64,000 bases of DNA, taken from Mactromeris polynyma. Lineage: Eukaryota; Mollusca; Bivalvia; Venerida; Mactridae. The stretch spans positions 2,652,819 to 2,716,818 of the forward strand of contig JASFXZ010000043.1 of assembly GCA_032209605.1 (NCBI GenBank). Reading direction: 5' to 3'. Positions 1-11,808 of this stretch are shown piece by piece. A program made the position numbers and the translations under genes. The notes under the pieces are model-generated. The model saw only the letters and a list, made by a program, of their open reading frames with translations. It did no database searches and was not told the origin of the DNA. Positions within the stretch are counted from its first letter, which is position 1. Every line of letters begins with the position of its first letter.

Positions 1-346
1 CTGACATAAACATGACAACATTTTCTAATCTGAGAAAGTTTCAGTCAGTCATTGGTCATGGAATGTGGTAAAATGCATTTTAACTTAAATCAATACACAT
101 AAAAGATGTATACAAACTCCCTTTACCTTGTTATTAACTATGTAAATAGGTGATGAAAATCTATTTGACTTGATTTTCTTCGGAGCTTATTGCTACAATA
201 ATCATCTTTTATCTCATTCAAATTGAGAGAAAAGTGTATGTAAATACAGCAGAAGTCAGGCTTGTTTCACTTTCACTGCTCAATGTATAATATATAGAAA
301 TGTTTCCATACGGTTAAACCTTACAGTCAACTGTTTCTGTGTTCAG

Positions 347-3300
347 AGAGATTGTCATTCTGTTGATACTCTTCTTACTGTAGATTTTGAGAAGGCTCAT
401 GATATGATTTGTTGTCTTGTGTCGTGTTTTGGACCTGATGCTTGGAATGGATGTGAACAGTCGTACCATGCTTATGTAAACTTTCTTGGAAGACAGTTTC
501 TGGAAGATGAGGTACTGTCTAATGTATATCCATATATATCGTGTTTGTCAGATTTTCACTATATTTCGGGATTTATTTCAGGGCAATAATCATGTGAATT
601 TAATATTCATATAGTCAAAATGTCAGTTTTTTTTGAGAATATATACATTTTGTTGTGGCAAAACTTACAGTCTCAGTAAAATTGTTGTAAAAGGTAAAAC
701 TCGGCAGAATTCCAAAATAAAATACTCCTGAAATCGAAGTGACCAGCAGTATTTGACATGTTGTTGAGTAAATGACATCTGTTACTGATAAACGTCTATG
801 ACATTCAGTAAGGCTGAATAGAGGGCAGAGGGCAGATCTGTTAGTTGGTTTTTGGTTTTAAAAACCCACTTTCCATTTTGAAAGAAATTTGTTGAAAATA
901 TGTATTCTGCATAACCGACCAGGATTTTCCACGTTTACACCAGTGCTGAAAAGCTTGCAATCTTGCACACTCTCATGTAGGATAAGTCTCATACTGATAA
1001 AGTCTTGTAATAATGTCACATAACAGCAAATTATAACTTTGAAGGGAATAATTTTGAAAAAATGTCTTGTCCAGAAAAATGCTAATCAAAGGTCCATGTG
1101 CACATTGTAGCCATTAGAGTGTCAGGTCCTCTTGTAGTTAATCTTGTCCTTTATTTCTTAAAAAAGTATGCAAGAAAAGGAATCTATCACTTGCATCTTG
1201 TGTGGATGGAAATGTTTAATTATATTTTGTTTTATTTATCAGACCTTGCACAAGTTTGAAATGTGTAAAACATTGGTGTTTTTGTTGTCTGCTGCACCCA
1301 ATGACAAGGTAAGAATTATTGAATCCTTTTCAGATATGCAATATTGGTAGTTCAGAAAAAACAATAACTGTCTGTATTGATGTTTTTAAATTATCCTGTA
1401 TTCATGCTTTAGTAACAGTAAATTAAATTAATGCTGCTGTAATACTGTATACATATGTGTATTTCAGCCAATTAATTGGTTCATTACAGTCATTTTATGT
1501 CGCGTTAAGACAGAATAGTCAGAAACCAGCATGATTTTTTAGCTTTATTAAGGACACACCATGTAGATAAACTGTTAAAGAGTTCGAATGGTTAGTCCTA
1601 CCGTTTTAAAAATCTAGTTCTTGATCTTTTTGCCCAATGAGTGCCAAATAAAGTGTTTATTATGTATGTACCTATTTTTTTTTATAATTTAGGAAGAAAC
1701 AATTGAACCACCATGGATAAGACCTATAGTAAGAGGTTTGGATAGTGTGTTAAGAAGTAAGATAGGTGAGTTAATCTTGCTGAGGATATTATATGTGTAA
1801 AGTGGATTGAAATCATTAGTGGGCATGAACTGTAACATTCAACTTATCATAAAATGAATACATACATATATCTCTTGTAATGAAGGATTATTTATTAGAT
1901 TCATTGTATTTGAGATTTGTGAATGGAATGTCTAGACCTTCAGTAATCACTGTCAGTTCGGGTAAACTACCTCTATACAATGAATAACAACTTTTTTTCT
2001 GATGAAGACTTTATGGTTGCATACAAATCTGCAATTAGAGGCAATTTTCTGCGAATATCTTTGCTGATTGTCTTAACAGGTTTGTGATAGAGATATGTTT
2101 GAAGTTAAATCCTTCTTAATTATTTTATTTTGTTCATGTAGGTTCTAGTCAGAGAGAACCTGCCTTGAAGTTGGCTTCGGTTATGGTTCAAGTATGTGGA
2201 ATATATTCCATACAGCCACCATATACACATGATTTCAAATTGTTTTTGCTTACCACACATCTGTGCTGTGTTGAAGTCAGGATGATTTTAGAGGACTCTG
2301 ACCTTGCTCTGGTAAGTAGTGGCTTCGTTGATAAGATTTTATTGTACGCACAGTCGGACCTCGTTCATTTGAATTCATTAGGTCTGAAATTTCATTTTGA
2401 ATAATACAATGTACATAGTTTTAAATAGCCCATTTCTTTTTGACATGCCTAAGAAGATACATTGGGACCTGATATTTATTTCGGATGATGCCGAGTATTC
2501 GGATAGCAGGTTGTCGAATATACACTAGGTCCGCCTATATACAAAAGAGTGCAACACTATTCAAATACAAGTACATCTCCTATGCTGTCTATTTATTCCT
2601 ACATCTCATTAATACATGTAAAAATTCTACTATGCTATAATTAAAAATTTGTTTGTTTGGCATAAACCTACCTACCAATGAAAATAGCTCCTACTCAAAA
2701 AATAAACATTTTTAGGGGTTTGAGTGGGAATTTCTTTAAGCAGCATATTAATAGTTAAAACTGGTAAGAACGTAAAAATTATATAAAAAAAACATTAATA
2801 CATACCCACCTAAATTTTGGTGGGAAGGATTATGCCAAACAAAAATTTTTTTAAGGAAGCGCTTCCTTCTTTCCTTTGTTCTATGGTTCTAAATGGGCAA
2901 CATTTATGACATTAATGCTTTCTTGATATGGCTACTCTGAAAACAACATGAACATCTATCCTGATCTAATGTTCTGAAAAGGAATTGATAACAATTCAAA
3001 ATAAAAATACAAAATTGAAAAAAGGTTACATATATTATGACTATAGACTGTATATATAAGGCATCCTTATGAAGTACATTGTAGTTAAATGTGACAGCAA
3101 TTAGACTTCAAGAATGTGTTTATTTCAGGCATCAGACAAAGGTAGATTGCTTTCATCGTGTTATACATTCCTTGAATGTGTTATCAATCATTTGACATCT
3201 GGAGCGACCATTGATATCGATGATCGACAGGTGATGCAGTTACATTGTGCTATGGTTGGAGCTTTCGGGGCTGTTATACATTTTCTCAAGCGTGTTTCCG

Positions 3301-6300
3301 TGGATACAAGTGTTCAGGTGGGTCAGGTTATTACATTCATTGATCGCGCAGCCACTAAGAACTTTCAATTTTCAATGAAATTACTCATTCTCTTTTAATT
3401 CCTGACATTTCGGCATAATTGTCTAACGATGGGATAAAAGTTTTAAGCTAAAATGCCTGTATTGCAATGTGTTTTATTGTTGCAATTTTTTACTGAAATA
3501 AGCTGAGATTTGTACCTTCTATAATCTGGATATACATGATTCATACAGGCCTTGAAAACATCATTAAAATGGGCGTACACCCTAAAAATAGGGGATTTTT
3601 TTTTCGAACTGCTTGAATTTCATCTGAAACTCCTCAAAAAGCGTTTCATCACTAACTTTGCCCTGTAGAAAGAATAACGTTGTAAAGAGTTGAGAAATGG
3701 AATTCAATTGAATCAAATGATATCGACACTTATTACTCTTTGTTTGCTAGAGAAGGGCATTTTATTCTGGATTTAAACAAAGTGTCACTTCATCTATAAC
3801 ACTGGTACTGCATGATCATGACTATTGCTCTTTATCTTAAATAAGTTAAAGATTAGACGTAACTTTAATTTCATTGTACATGTATGTAGGAATGTAAATA
3901 TTTAAATGATTTACAGTTTCAAGTGTTCTCTTTAAAATTACTTAGCTTGATTAGTATGCATGAACATGCAATTTGATGCTATAAAATCATGATTGTATAA
4001 ATCAGGTACAGTCGGACCTCGTTCATTCGAATTCATTGGGTCCGAAATTTAGTAAGAATAATACATGGTTTCGAATAGCCCATTTCAATTCGACGTGCAT
4101 AAGAAGATACATCAGGACCTGATATTTCTTTTCAGATGATACCAAGTATCTGGATAGAAGGTTGTCAAATAAACTAGGCTCGATTGTATATGCTTACATC
4201 AAGTATTTATTTGTTTATATTTATCACAGTGGAACAGCATTATTCTGGCCACAGTAAGAGTACTAGGTGCATGGTTGGCTGAAGAGACATCAGCACTTAG
4301 AGAGGAAATATACGATCTCATTCCGTTTTTGGTACAAATCAGGTAAACACTTTCTTTCTGTTTTGAGGAATTGTCAGCGTAATTACATTTGTCCAAGTTT
4401 ACGTGTAATACATGAAGTTAACGTTAGAATGTTTTATACCTCACTCCAAATACAAATGTCTTCTTTTGAAATCATGCAGATGTTTTCAGTGGCACTAAAC
4501 ACTAAAAAAAGATAACAGTTGTTGATATTTAGTAGTTCAAATACAGTTAAACCTCTCTTTAAGACCACCTCATTAATAAGACAACCAATTAAGAATACAA
4601 TTTTCAGGTCCATTTTCACAGTTTTGCTCTTTATATGACCACCTCATTAAAAGACCATTTTCAAGGGTCCAAAGGGTGGTCTTATTAATGAGATGTTACT
4701 GTAGGCTTATTCAATGCTACATGTGTACTGTCTACTATACTATATGTTTATTTTTCTATTGTAGTAAAATGTGCATACCACCTGACAAGATTTTGAAAAA
4801 GTCGATAGGCTCAAATACTATAACTAGTGAAAACAAAGTGAATGGGGTAAATGGCGAATTACAGTCTACAGATAGTTTAGACAGTAATGAAAATGTTAAA
4901 CAGAATGGAGAAGAAATCATTGCAGATAGTGCTAAAGATTTGAACGAAAAGACTGAAGATATCACATCTGATTGTTCAAATATGGAAATAAGTTGTAAAA
5001 ATGGACTTGATGACAAAAGCTCAAATATTAATGGTGAATCAGAAAGTGACCCTAGTAATAGCTCAAAGCAAACTTTAGGTGCTGTAGAACAGTCAGATGA
5101 TCTAGAATTAGATAGTGAAAAGACTGAAACACAAAATGAAAAGGATTCTAGACTTACTGTCGATAAAGCGAACGATACTGATTTTGTCAGAGATGCTAGA
5201 TTTGAAAAAGAAGTATTAAGTGCGGAAGAGTTGCAAGATTTACATGCAAAAGCTGACATTTTGCATTTCTTGTTGCCAGCGTTATGTCATTTAACGGCAG
5301 AAGAGGATCCTCGTCATATATTGTTGAAATGTGGTGGACTTGGTGTTTTAGATCTGTATATGTGGAGACAATGGGAAAGGTTTATTGACCAAGTAAATCT
5401 TAGAGAAACATTGGTATGTCCCCTAGAAATCATTATTGTACTATTCTTGTGTACCTTTCATGAAGTATAATGACTTGAAGTTTGGTGCTTTTTTTTAAAT
5501 AACAAAATGCTAGAATATAAGAAGTCATTGACCAATCCAGATTTATATTATAACTTAATAGAAAAATATTGCTGAAAATTCGAATGTTCAATGTATGATT
5601 TTATGGGCAAAGTTTTTTGAACTGTTCTTTTTTTCATAATCATAAGCAAAGTTTTCTTGATTTCAGTCTAGTTTGGTGATCTTATGCAACATTTTCCTCA
5701 ATCTAATCATTGTGGAACCTGCAATTGTACCAGCCAATCAGGAGTTTTCTCACATATTCCTGATGGTAGTCAAGGGAATCCATCTGATTGGTATGTCTGA
5801 TATACTCTGTATCTCACTAGTCCTACCATTCATTGACATTCTAGTATTGTAAGAAGGACAACCAGCAACAAATAACTTCGGATGTTTGGTTTAAAAATCC
5901 ACTCCATCTCAAATATTTCGTCCGAGAGCACTGAACACTGTTATAACACACTATCAATATAACACAGGCTAGTGTCTACAAGTGTCTGCATCAAATGCAA
6001 AACATGTTACACCAAATGTTACAGTGTTCCCCATTTCTAGGATATTTCAAGAACTAGAATATCTTCAGAATTTATCATGAGGTTTGGTATGACTAGACAC
6101 TCTTCATGTTGGTTTCTAAGTTGTTGTTTATCATAACTAGGTGATGAGTTGATAACCTTTATTCATACTCATGTTAACCATATACCAGCATATTTCATAT
6201 TGGTGTATATTGTGTACATGCTGTACTTTCAGTTATACATGTAATTGTAAAGGGCTTTCCGTGGGCTAGCCTTATACATGAATAGATGTATGTTTGTTTG

Positions 6301-9300
6301 GTGATTTGTTGATGAATTAGAAATAAGACCATAAAGAAAACATTTTCTAACAAAATATATATTGTTTGTATAACAGAGTTGGAGCCTGACTACATGGTGT
6401 TATGGTCACACATGATTACTCTAGGTCTGATGTTAGCCAGGGCTCTAGACAAGAAGATAGGTATGTATTGCTAGTATTTAATAAACAAGTCCACTATTCA
6501 TAAGCTAGATTGCATGAACATCATGTGTAGGGTTTGTTGAAAAACTGTAAAGCCAAATAATTTTTTCTGGTTTAAAAATCAAATAAAGGGAAACCAGTCA
6601 ATGTGCATATGAATAAGGAAGTAAAAAGACTTGTTTTGCTGTCCCTGCTCAACATATTCATAAATATTACCGTCTCCCTTGGCCAAGTGGTTGAGGCATC
6701 CTAAGCGGAGGGAGCGGGAGGTCGAAGGTTCGAATCCCGGCAGGAGTCGGTTCTAATATGGCCGGTTGGTGAGCCGCCAGCTAGTTAAATCATGGTTACC
6801 ATGCGCCTATCTGCCCGGTGCCTGGCATTAAAAAAAAAGATAGGAATCGGGAAGTAAATGTGCTCAGAAAGTAGGTGTCCCATAAGTCAGAATTGGCTGG
6901 CCCTTTAAATAGCGGTACACTATAATAAATAAACACTTTACTTTACTTTTATTGCATATGTATTGAATTGCATACACATCTTCATACAGAACATTTCGCT
7001 TTCTTTTAAATCAGTACCTGGATAACACTTATTTGTGCAAAAACGATCGAACAAGTTGGTGTTCTGTCTTAATTGATTGGTATACTTTATATGACCATAT
7101 CATTGCAGATGAATTCCTGGAGAAAGATAGTGTTAATAGATTCTTTGTTTCATCAATTCGGTTTTTGAGTGGTGCTTACACAGCCAGACATAAGAAGAGA
7201 CAGTCAACACTAGATATTGTAGATACCTACAAATATGTCTGGGAACAAATTTCTCAGACATGGTTCCTTAGTATGCAAGGTGAGCAGAATTACTTGCCCA
7301 TTTAAAAAAAATTGGAGCTGTTATATTAGTCGTTGCACATATAGTTCAATATTATTTCTTATAATGTTTTTATACACTACATTGTGATATTTTTAATTGG
7401 TTTTTCCAAGTGTCCTTTTCCTCAGGTATTACTGGTATATACATCTGTAAAGCAACAGTAAATCCCTTATATCAACTGAATTCCCAATCAAGGTAATGAC
7501 ATAACTCAAAGTTTGTCGATTTCTTTATGGATCTAGTTTTCATCAGTAGAATTTAGATGTCAGGAGTCCTGTTGTGTAGAATTGACAAACGGTTAAAAAT
7601 GAGTTATTATATATTTCAGCTTTTGTGTACTGTGTGTCAATGTATGAAGATGTTCCTGGTATTGTATTAAAAACTGGCTGGATCCCGGCTCTTCTGAAAA
7701 TACTCAATGATGTTAAAGGTAAAATTGTTTATATCCATTTAGGTACAAACATCATGGGGAGAAAAGGTGAAACGATCCTTCTTGTTTGGAATTTTCCCGT
7801 GCCCGTGCCTGGAAATTGATAAACATATAGCTGTCTTGAATGATTATGAAGTCAGAAGTGCAGACTTCATATATTTTCTAGCATTTCTTTCAGTATTGCT
7901 CTGGTTGAAGATTTGTATACTCTGAAATTTTTTGTCAAATGAATCATACTAATTCACATGCCAGTATGTAGTCGTATTAAAATATCTAATGTACACCTCA
8001 ACAGTTACTACGGCTGCAACGATACAGGTGTCTCTCGGTTCGGTTTCGATTACTACCCTTATGGTTTTCAATTATTTGGTTCAGTTATATAAATATATGA
8101 AATACATAAAATTCTCCATAAATGTAGAACTATATGTTATGATATAAAATAGAGCAATGACTAGAAATAGAACGTCATGTCCTACAATAAAAGTAAACAG
8201 TTCCAATAGCTGTGTAAGTATAAACTTCTCTGACTACTATATTGGTTTAGGAATAAAGATGGCATCTGACCAACCAAATATTTGTAAGACAGTAGTTACT
8301 GTACCAAACTGAGCGAGCCGCGGCCGTGGTCCAGTGGTTAGTGCGCTGGACTTGTAACCCGGCGATCTGGGTTTGATTCCCGGTCGCGGCAGGTCATACC
8401 CTTCCATGAAAATTTGACAAAAAATGTCGATTTTCCTCCTCATGTGGAGAAGTTGCCCTGCTCCTTGTGGAAGGGTAAGTTAGTACTGGTAAGAATTCAG
8501 TCCAGGAAAAACTGGTTAGGTGTACCGTCCGCCGTATATAACTGAAATATCGTTGAGAAACGGCGTTAAACCCGATGAAACAAACAAACAAACAAACCAA
8601 ACTGAGCGGTGTGATTAAAGAACCGAAAATAATCGAATATCGGTTATTCATTGCAGCCCTTATAGTAACCTGTTTTCATTTTGTTAAAATACAATGTTAA
8701 ATTTAAAGCATGAATCAGAGTGTAAAAAAAATGCCTTAGTTGCAAATCTACGAAACAAGTTGCATCAATTTTAAGTGAATATCTGTCAATGCCTGTCTAC
8801 CAGTCAAACTACATGTATATTTTTACATTACCAAATAAAGTGGACATTGTTAGGGGAAAGTGTCTCATATTTTTAGAAGACTGAGTAGTCATGAAATGTT
8901 TTTCCATTTTCCTCTACACTTCTCCTGTAGATGGTGTGATTTGTTACATGTAATATGTTGTTGCAGAAACTGAAAGATAGATTTGAATAACTTCACAACT
9001 TTATAACATAAGTACATGTATATGTACATTGTATATTACTACATTACAACATCTCAAATTTCAGCCAACTCTGTTGCTGAAGAAACCAGAAGTTGTTTTG
9101 TCATGTTACTGACAGAAATAGCTAAAGTAAATCAGTCAGCAAAGTCTGTGATAAAGGAAAAAGGTGGAATGGATCTAGCCAGGTAAAATCTTTCTGCCAT
9201 TTTATTTTTTATCTTGACACATGTTTTCAAACTAGAAAACTCAAATTCTTATAGATTATGTACCTTCACTTGTTTTTATTTTCCAGCTTGTTGATAATTC

Positions 9301-9814
9301 AGATACTTTTTTCTTGCATACCAGAATGTGATTTCCCGCGTTTACACTGGTGCTATTCACCCCCCCCCCCATCTAGTGTAGGACGAGTCTCATGATGATG
9401 ATGTCACATAACAGTGAATAATAACTCGAATTATTTTGTAAAATAATATGTTAGAATAAGTAAAAAGTCCTTAAGACGTTAATAGTCATTTTAATTAATC
9501 TTGTCCTTTTTTGTTAAAGAAAGTATGCAAGAAAAAGAATGTATCACTGGCTTTGTGTACGGATGGAAATAACCGGCTCTCGGGGAACTCTGCAGAGCCT
9601 TGTACCTGCCCAAAACCCAGTTACCCTTGTGCCAGATATTTCTATCCATACCGGAAGCCAGTGAAATATTTTTGTAGTCTTACAATCTTTCTTGCCCATG
9701 CCTTTAAAATTAAATCTCTTACTTATATACTGCAGTGTTTTATCTTTTGTTTCTGCTTGTATTTTCAGAACTTTCAAATCATCAGAACTCCAAGTTGCCC
9801 TACAAGCATCATGA
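347..9814 (+). CDS. NCDN: Neurochondrin, 3' part (13 exons, 5' end outside window)
   Basis: Exons by splice signal and frame: 347-511, 1243-1308, 1693-1765, 2142-2311, 3129-3317, 4230-4342, 4765-5413, 5667-5790, 6377-6460, 7109-7279, 7620-7718, 9065-9182, 9769-9814 (TGA 9812-9814). All junctions keep phase and give 688 codons. The translation follows vertebrate neurochondrin throughout: FEMCKTLVFLL, REPALKLAS, CVEVRMILEDS, VLGAWLAEETSALREE, LPALCHLTAEEDPRHILLK, TWFLSMQAFVYCV, ETRSCFVMLLTEIAKVN. Roughly the N-terminal quarter is upstream of base 1. The family is a cytoplasmic, armadillo-like helical-repeat protein of neurons, tied in mammals to neurite outgrowth, CaMKII regulation and receptor binding; the role in this animal is inferred. 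Exon 4765-5413 carries a Ser/Asp/Glu/Asn-rich stretch of about 140 residues (about 4800-5225) that I do not know from vertebrates. The first exon boundary (347, versus 349) is the least certain. Confidence 0.93.
512..1242 (+). other. NCDN intron without recognised features
   Basis: This interval lies between the donor after 511 (GAG|gtactg) and the acceptor before 1243 (tttatttatcag). It is AT-rich, has stops in all frames, and I recognise no repeat or RNA gene in it. Bases 1-346 are likewise intronic: they end in a pyrimidine-rich acceptor (ctgtttctgtgttcag) and otherwise show nothing. Confidence 0.6.
2351..2537. mobile_element. Small CAGT-ended inverted-repeat element (Tigger/pogo-like MITE), degraded copy
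   Basis: It starts CAGTCGGACCTCGTTCATT and shares most of its length with 4009-4186, including 'ttcgaattcatt..gtc.gaaat', 'aatagcccattt' and 'aagaagatacat..ggacctgatattt'. The right end (aggtccgcctata) is an imperfect inverse of the left end. CAGT termini next to TA resemble non-autonomous pogo/Tigger elements; the superfamily is inferred. It lies in an NCDN intron. Confidence 0.55.
2652..2843. mobile_element. MITE with TTTGTTTGGCATA inverted ends, copy 1
   Basis: A 13-bp perfect inverted terminal repeat (left TTTGTTTGGCATA, right TATGCCAAACAAA) encloses about 190 bp with no ORF. Copies occur at 26063-26217 (same orientation) and 33911-34067 (opposite orientation), sharing 'acctaaattt..tgggtaggattatgc' and 'gagtgggaattt'. 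All three lie in introns of the two host genes. No transposase is seen. Confidence 0.65.
4009..4186. mobile_element. Small CAGT-ended inverted-repeat element, better copy
   Basis: This second copy of the family at 2351-2537 is flanked by TA on both sides (4007-4008 and 4187-4188), the duplication expected of Tc1/mariner/pogo-type insertion. It begins CAGTCGGACCTCGTTCATTC and ends in a degraded inverse (aggctcgattg). It lies in the NCDN intron before exon 4230. Confidence 0.6.
4544..4701. mobile_element. CAGTTAAACCT-ended MITE with TA duplication
   Basis: The element starts CAGTTAAACCTC, ends ..ATGTTACTG, and is flanked by TA (4542-4543 and 4702-4703). Internal inverted segments (taagaccacctcattaa and ggtggtcttattaatgag) make it nearly self-complementary. 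A related copy in opposite orientation lies at 31803-31962. It is non-coding and intronic in NCDN. Confidence 0.65.
6670..6950 (+). mobile_element. tRNA-derived SINE in NCDN intron
   Basis: A tRNA Leu/Ser-like head carries an A box (tggccaagtgg, 6680-6690) and a B box (ggttcgaatcc, 6727-6737). It is followed by an unrelated body and a short-repeat tail (aataaataaacactttactttactttt). I call it a SINE rather than a tRNA gene because the head runs on into a body and an A/T-rich tail inside an intron. I could not fix a target duplication. Confidence 0.7.
8011..8660. mobile_element. Inverted-repeat (hAT-like) MITE interrupted by a SINE
   Basis: The left end gttacta.cggctgcaacgata (8005-8025) is matched in inverse by ..ttattcattgcagccct.tatagtaac (8645-8669). 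Inner parts also pair imperfectly (cggtttcgatta and aataatcgaatatcgg). Without the SINE at 8316-8608 it would be about 350 bp. The GGCTGCAACGA terminus resembles hAT-type MITEs; that assignment is inference. Confidence 0.5.
8316..8595 (+). mobile_element. tRNA-derived SINE with 13-bp target-site duplication
   Basis: The tRNA-like head has an A box (tggtccagtgg, 8327-8337) and a B box (ggtttgattcc, 8370-8380). The 3' part is 'aaatatcgttgagaaacggcgttaaaccc' with a (caaa)n tail, the type of 3' domain I recall from mollusc SINEs. It is flanked by a perfect direct repeat accaaactgagcg (8303-8315 and 8596-8608). It inserted into the MITE at 8011-8660 within an NCDN intron. Confidence 0.85.
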
Positions 9815-9914
9815 ACATCGAAGTTGTTGCCACCTTGGTAAAATTTTGTTTACGAACTGAACAAGTTGCTTTTAATATCTACGGCCAGAAAAAAACATTT
9901 GTGTTGTGACATTT

Positions 9915-10505
9915 TTAGCTCACCTGATCACGAAGTGCTCAAGGTGAGCTTTGGGATCGCCCTGTGTCTGTCGTTCATTGGCGTGTGCCATGTGTCATCT
10001 GCAATTAGCGTAGTTACACATATTTACCTGATCTGCATGAACCTTGGTCAGAATTTTTGTCTCAATGAAATCTAGGTCAAGTGCTAAAATGGGTCATCTG
10101 GGCTCAAAAACTAGGTCAATATGTTCAATTATAGAAAAACCTTGTAACATCTTCAGAAGTTACATCATTTTTACCTTTTCTGTATAAACTTGGACTGAGT
10201 GTTTATCTTAATGAGATTTAGGTCAACTTTGAAACTGGGTCATTTGGGTAAAAAACTAGGTCACAATTCAAATCGGAGACAACCTTGTTAACACTGTAGA
10301 GGTCACACTTTCTTCCTGTTTTAGTTTAAAGTTTACTACATTATTGCTTTTGAAATATATACATCTGCTAAATCAGGTCACATATAATTCTTGAACAGCT
10401 CCCACATTCTGTGAGCAACCTTGTATCTCTATAATAACAAAATGTCAGAAAAAAATTATGAAAGTTGCTCAGGTGAGCAATACAGGGCCATCATGGTCGT
10501 CTTGT
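9915..10505. repeat. Dispersed 'TTAGCTCACCTGA' repeat, long form
   Basis: It begins 'tttagctcacctgatcacgaagtgctcaaggtgagc' and ends 'gctcaggtgagcaatacagggccatcatgg..cttgtttt'. The ends contain the inverse pair ctcacctga/caggtgag. Internal segments repeat imperfectly ('aaaactaggtca', 'aaccttgt.aaca'). I recognise this motif pair as a very common bivalve repeat; a short version lies at 36341-36602. No protein is encoded. Confidence 0.65.
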
Positions 10506-11003
10506 TTTCAAAACTATTATCACTGTTCTGAGGAAATTTATTTTCCTGCAAATATTTGTATGCAAATATGTGTTTTTTGAACAACTGAGAAACTTCTGCA
10601 CACATGTACAATGTCATGAGTATGTCATTATTTGTATGATAATTTATATTTTTTTAATTTTGTATATGGTATCTAGAAAATATACATAAGTTATTTTGTA
10701 AAATTTGGCCTACTTAATTGTGAACTTGGTACCTAGAATTGGTCATGGCAGTTAACTTAAAAAATCAATAAGTTTGATAAATGACATGACAAAATGGATG
10801 TGACAAAGTTACACAGGTTTTGTTAATCATTGCACCATTAAATAATCCTATTTTATACATGGATACAAGAAAAATGTAGGTTTCCATTACCTACTTTAGT
10901 GGCCTTTGATACCTAGTATTATGTTCCTATGTATGTTAAACATCGAAGTGTAAAATGAACTTCAGGACTCCAAAACGTAATGAGCGCTGCTATGGGATCT
11001 AAG

Positions 11004-11808
11004 TCTTCTGTAAGTGACGTCCTTTCAAGACGCAACATGTGCTGTCACTATTTGCAAACAGGAAACAATATTTACTCCATATGGTCACTTAGTTTTTATA
11101 TTGCCATACAGGGCAAATATTGCTTACTGTCAGTATAGTCATCATCACTATTCTCGCGGTATCACTATTCTCGCGGTATTTTCTTTCCTCCGCCAACCTG
11201 TGATTACGAAAAAACGTGGTTGACCTACTTCTTTTTCTCAAGCAAAAAAACAGTCTTACCTGTCAATATTCACCGTATTTTGGTAAGCATTTACGACAAA
11301 TTGTTAATAAAATCATTTTCTATCAAAACAGCATGCAATCCCCTATAAAAAAATGGGTCAATTAAAAAAAAATCACGAGTTTCATGTTCGTCTGCTTTTC
11401 TCCACCCACACGCATTTAGGTTTCATACCACTAATTTATTTCTCTTGCAGATAGTTAGTCTTGCACAAAACAGTTCAATTTAGTTATCTGAGGCCAATAC
11501 TTTGTCTATTTTTAGATTATAATTGAAATACCGCGAGAATAGTGATGACGTCATCCTGTAAAAATGGCGGTGACCCCATGTACATTTGTTTACTTTTGTA
11601 ACAAACTTTAAACATCTTTTCATTAATTTAATGCTGTTATGAATTGGGAAAGGATTGAAATTTATGCTTATGTGTTGGTATTTGATTTTAAGTTAACTAT
11701 TATTTATTCATTATTCATTATTCGATAAGTACCGCGAGAATACAGATATGCAGTGTATATGGTGACATCACATGTGACGTTTTCTGGAACAACGTCACTT
11801 AAAGAAGA
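11004..11808. repeat. Fold-back repeat with CGCG-containing arms
   Basis: The outer arms tcttctgtaagtgacgt (11004-11020) and an inverse ending near 11808 match at 16 of 17 bases. Inner arms gtcatcactattctcgcggtat (11141-11179, present almost twice in tandem) are the exact inverse of 11528-11549, and a shortened copy is at about 11731-11745. The inner right arm includes TGACGTCA. This looks like a non-autonomous fold-back element downstream of NCDN; no ORF belongs to it. Confidence 0.5.

Noticed and set aside
6670..6760. Functional tRNA gene
   Set aside because: A and B boxes are present, but the sequence continues into a SINE body with a repeat tail and no clear acceptor stem or terminator.
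8316..8400. Functional tRNA gene
   Set aside because: It is the head of a SINE with a target-site duplication and a (caaa)n tail.
9511..9909. 132-codon plus-strand ORF near the NCDN end
   Set aside because: It overlaps the last NCDN exon in another frame; the phase-correct 46-nt exon ending at 9814 explains the region.
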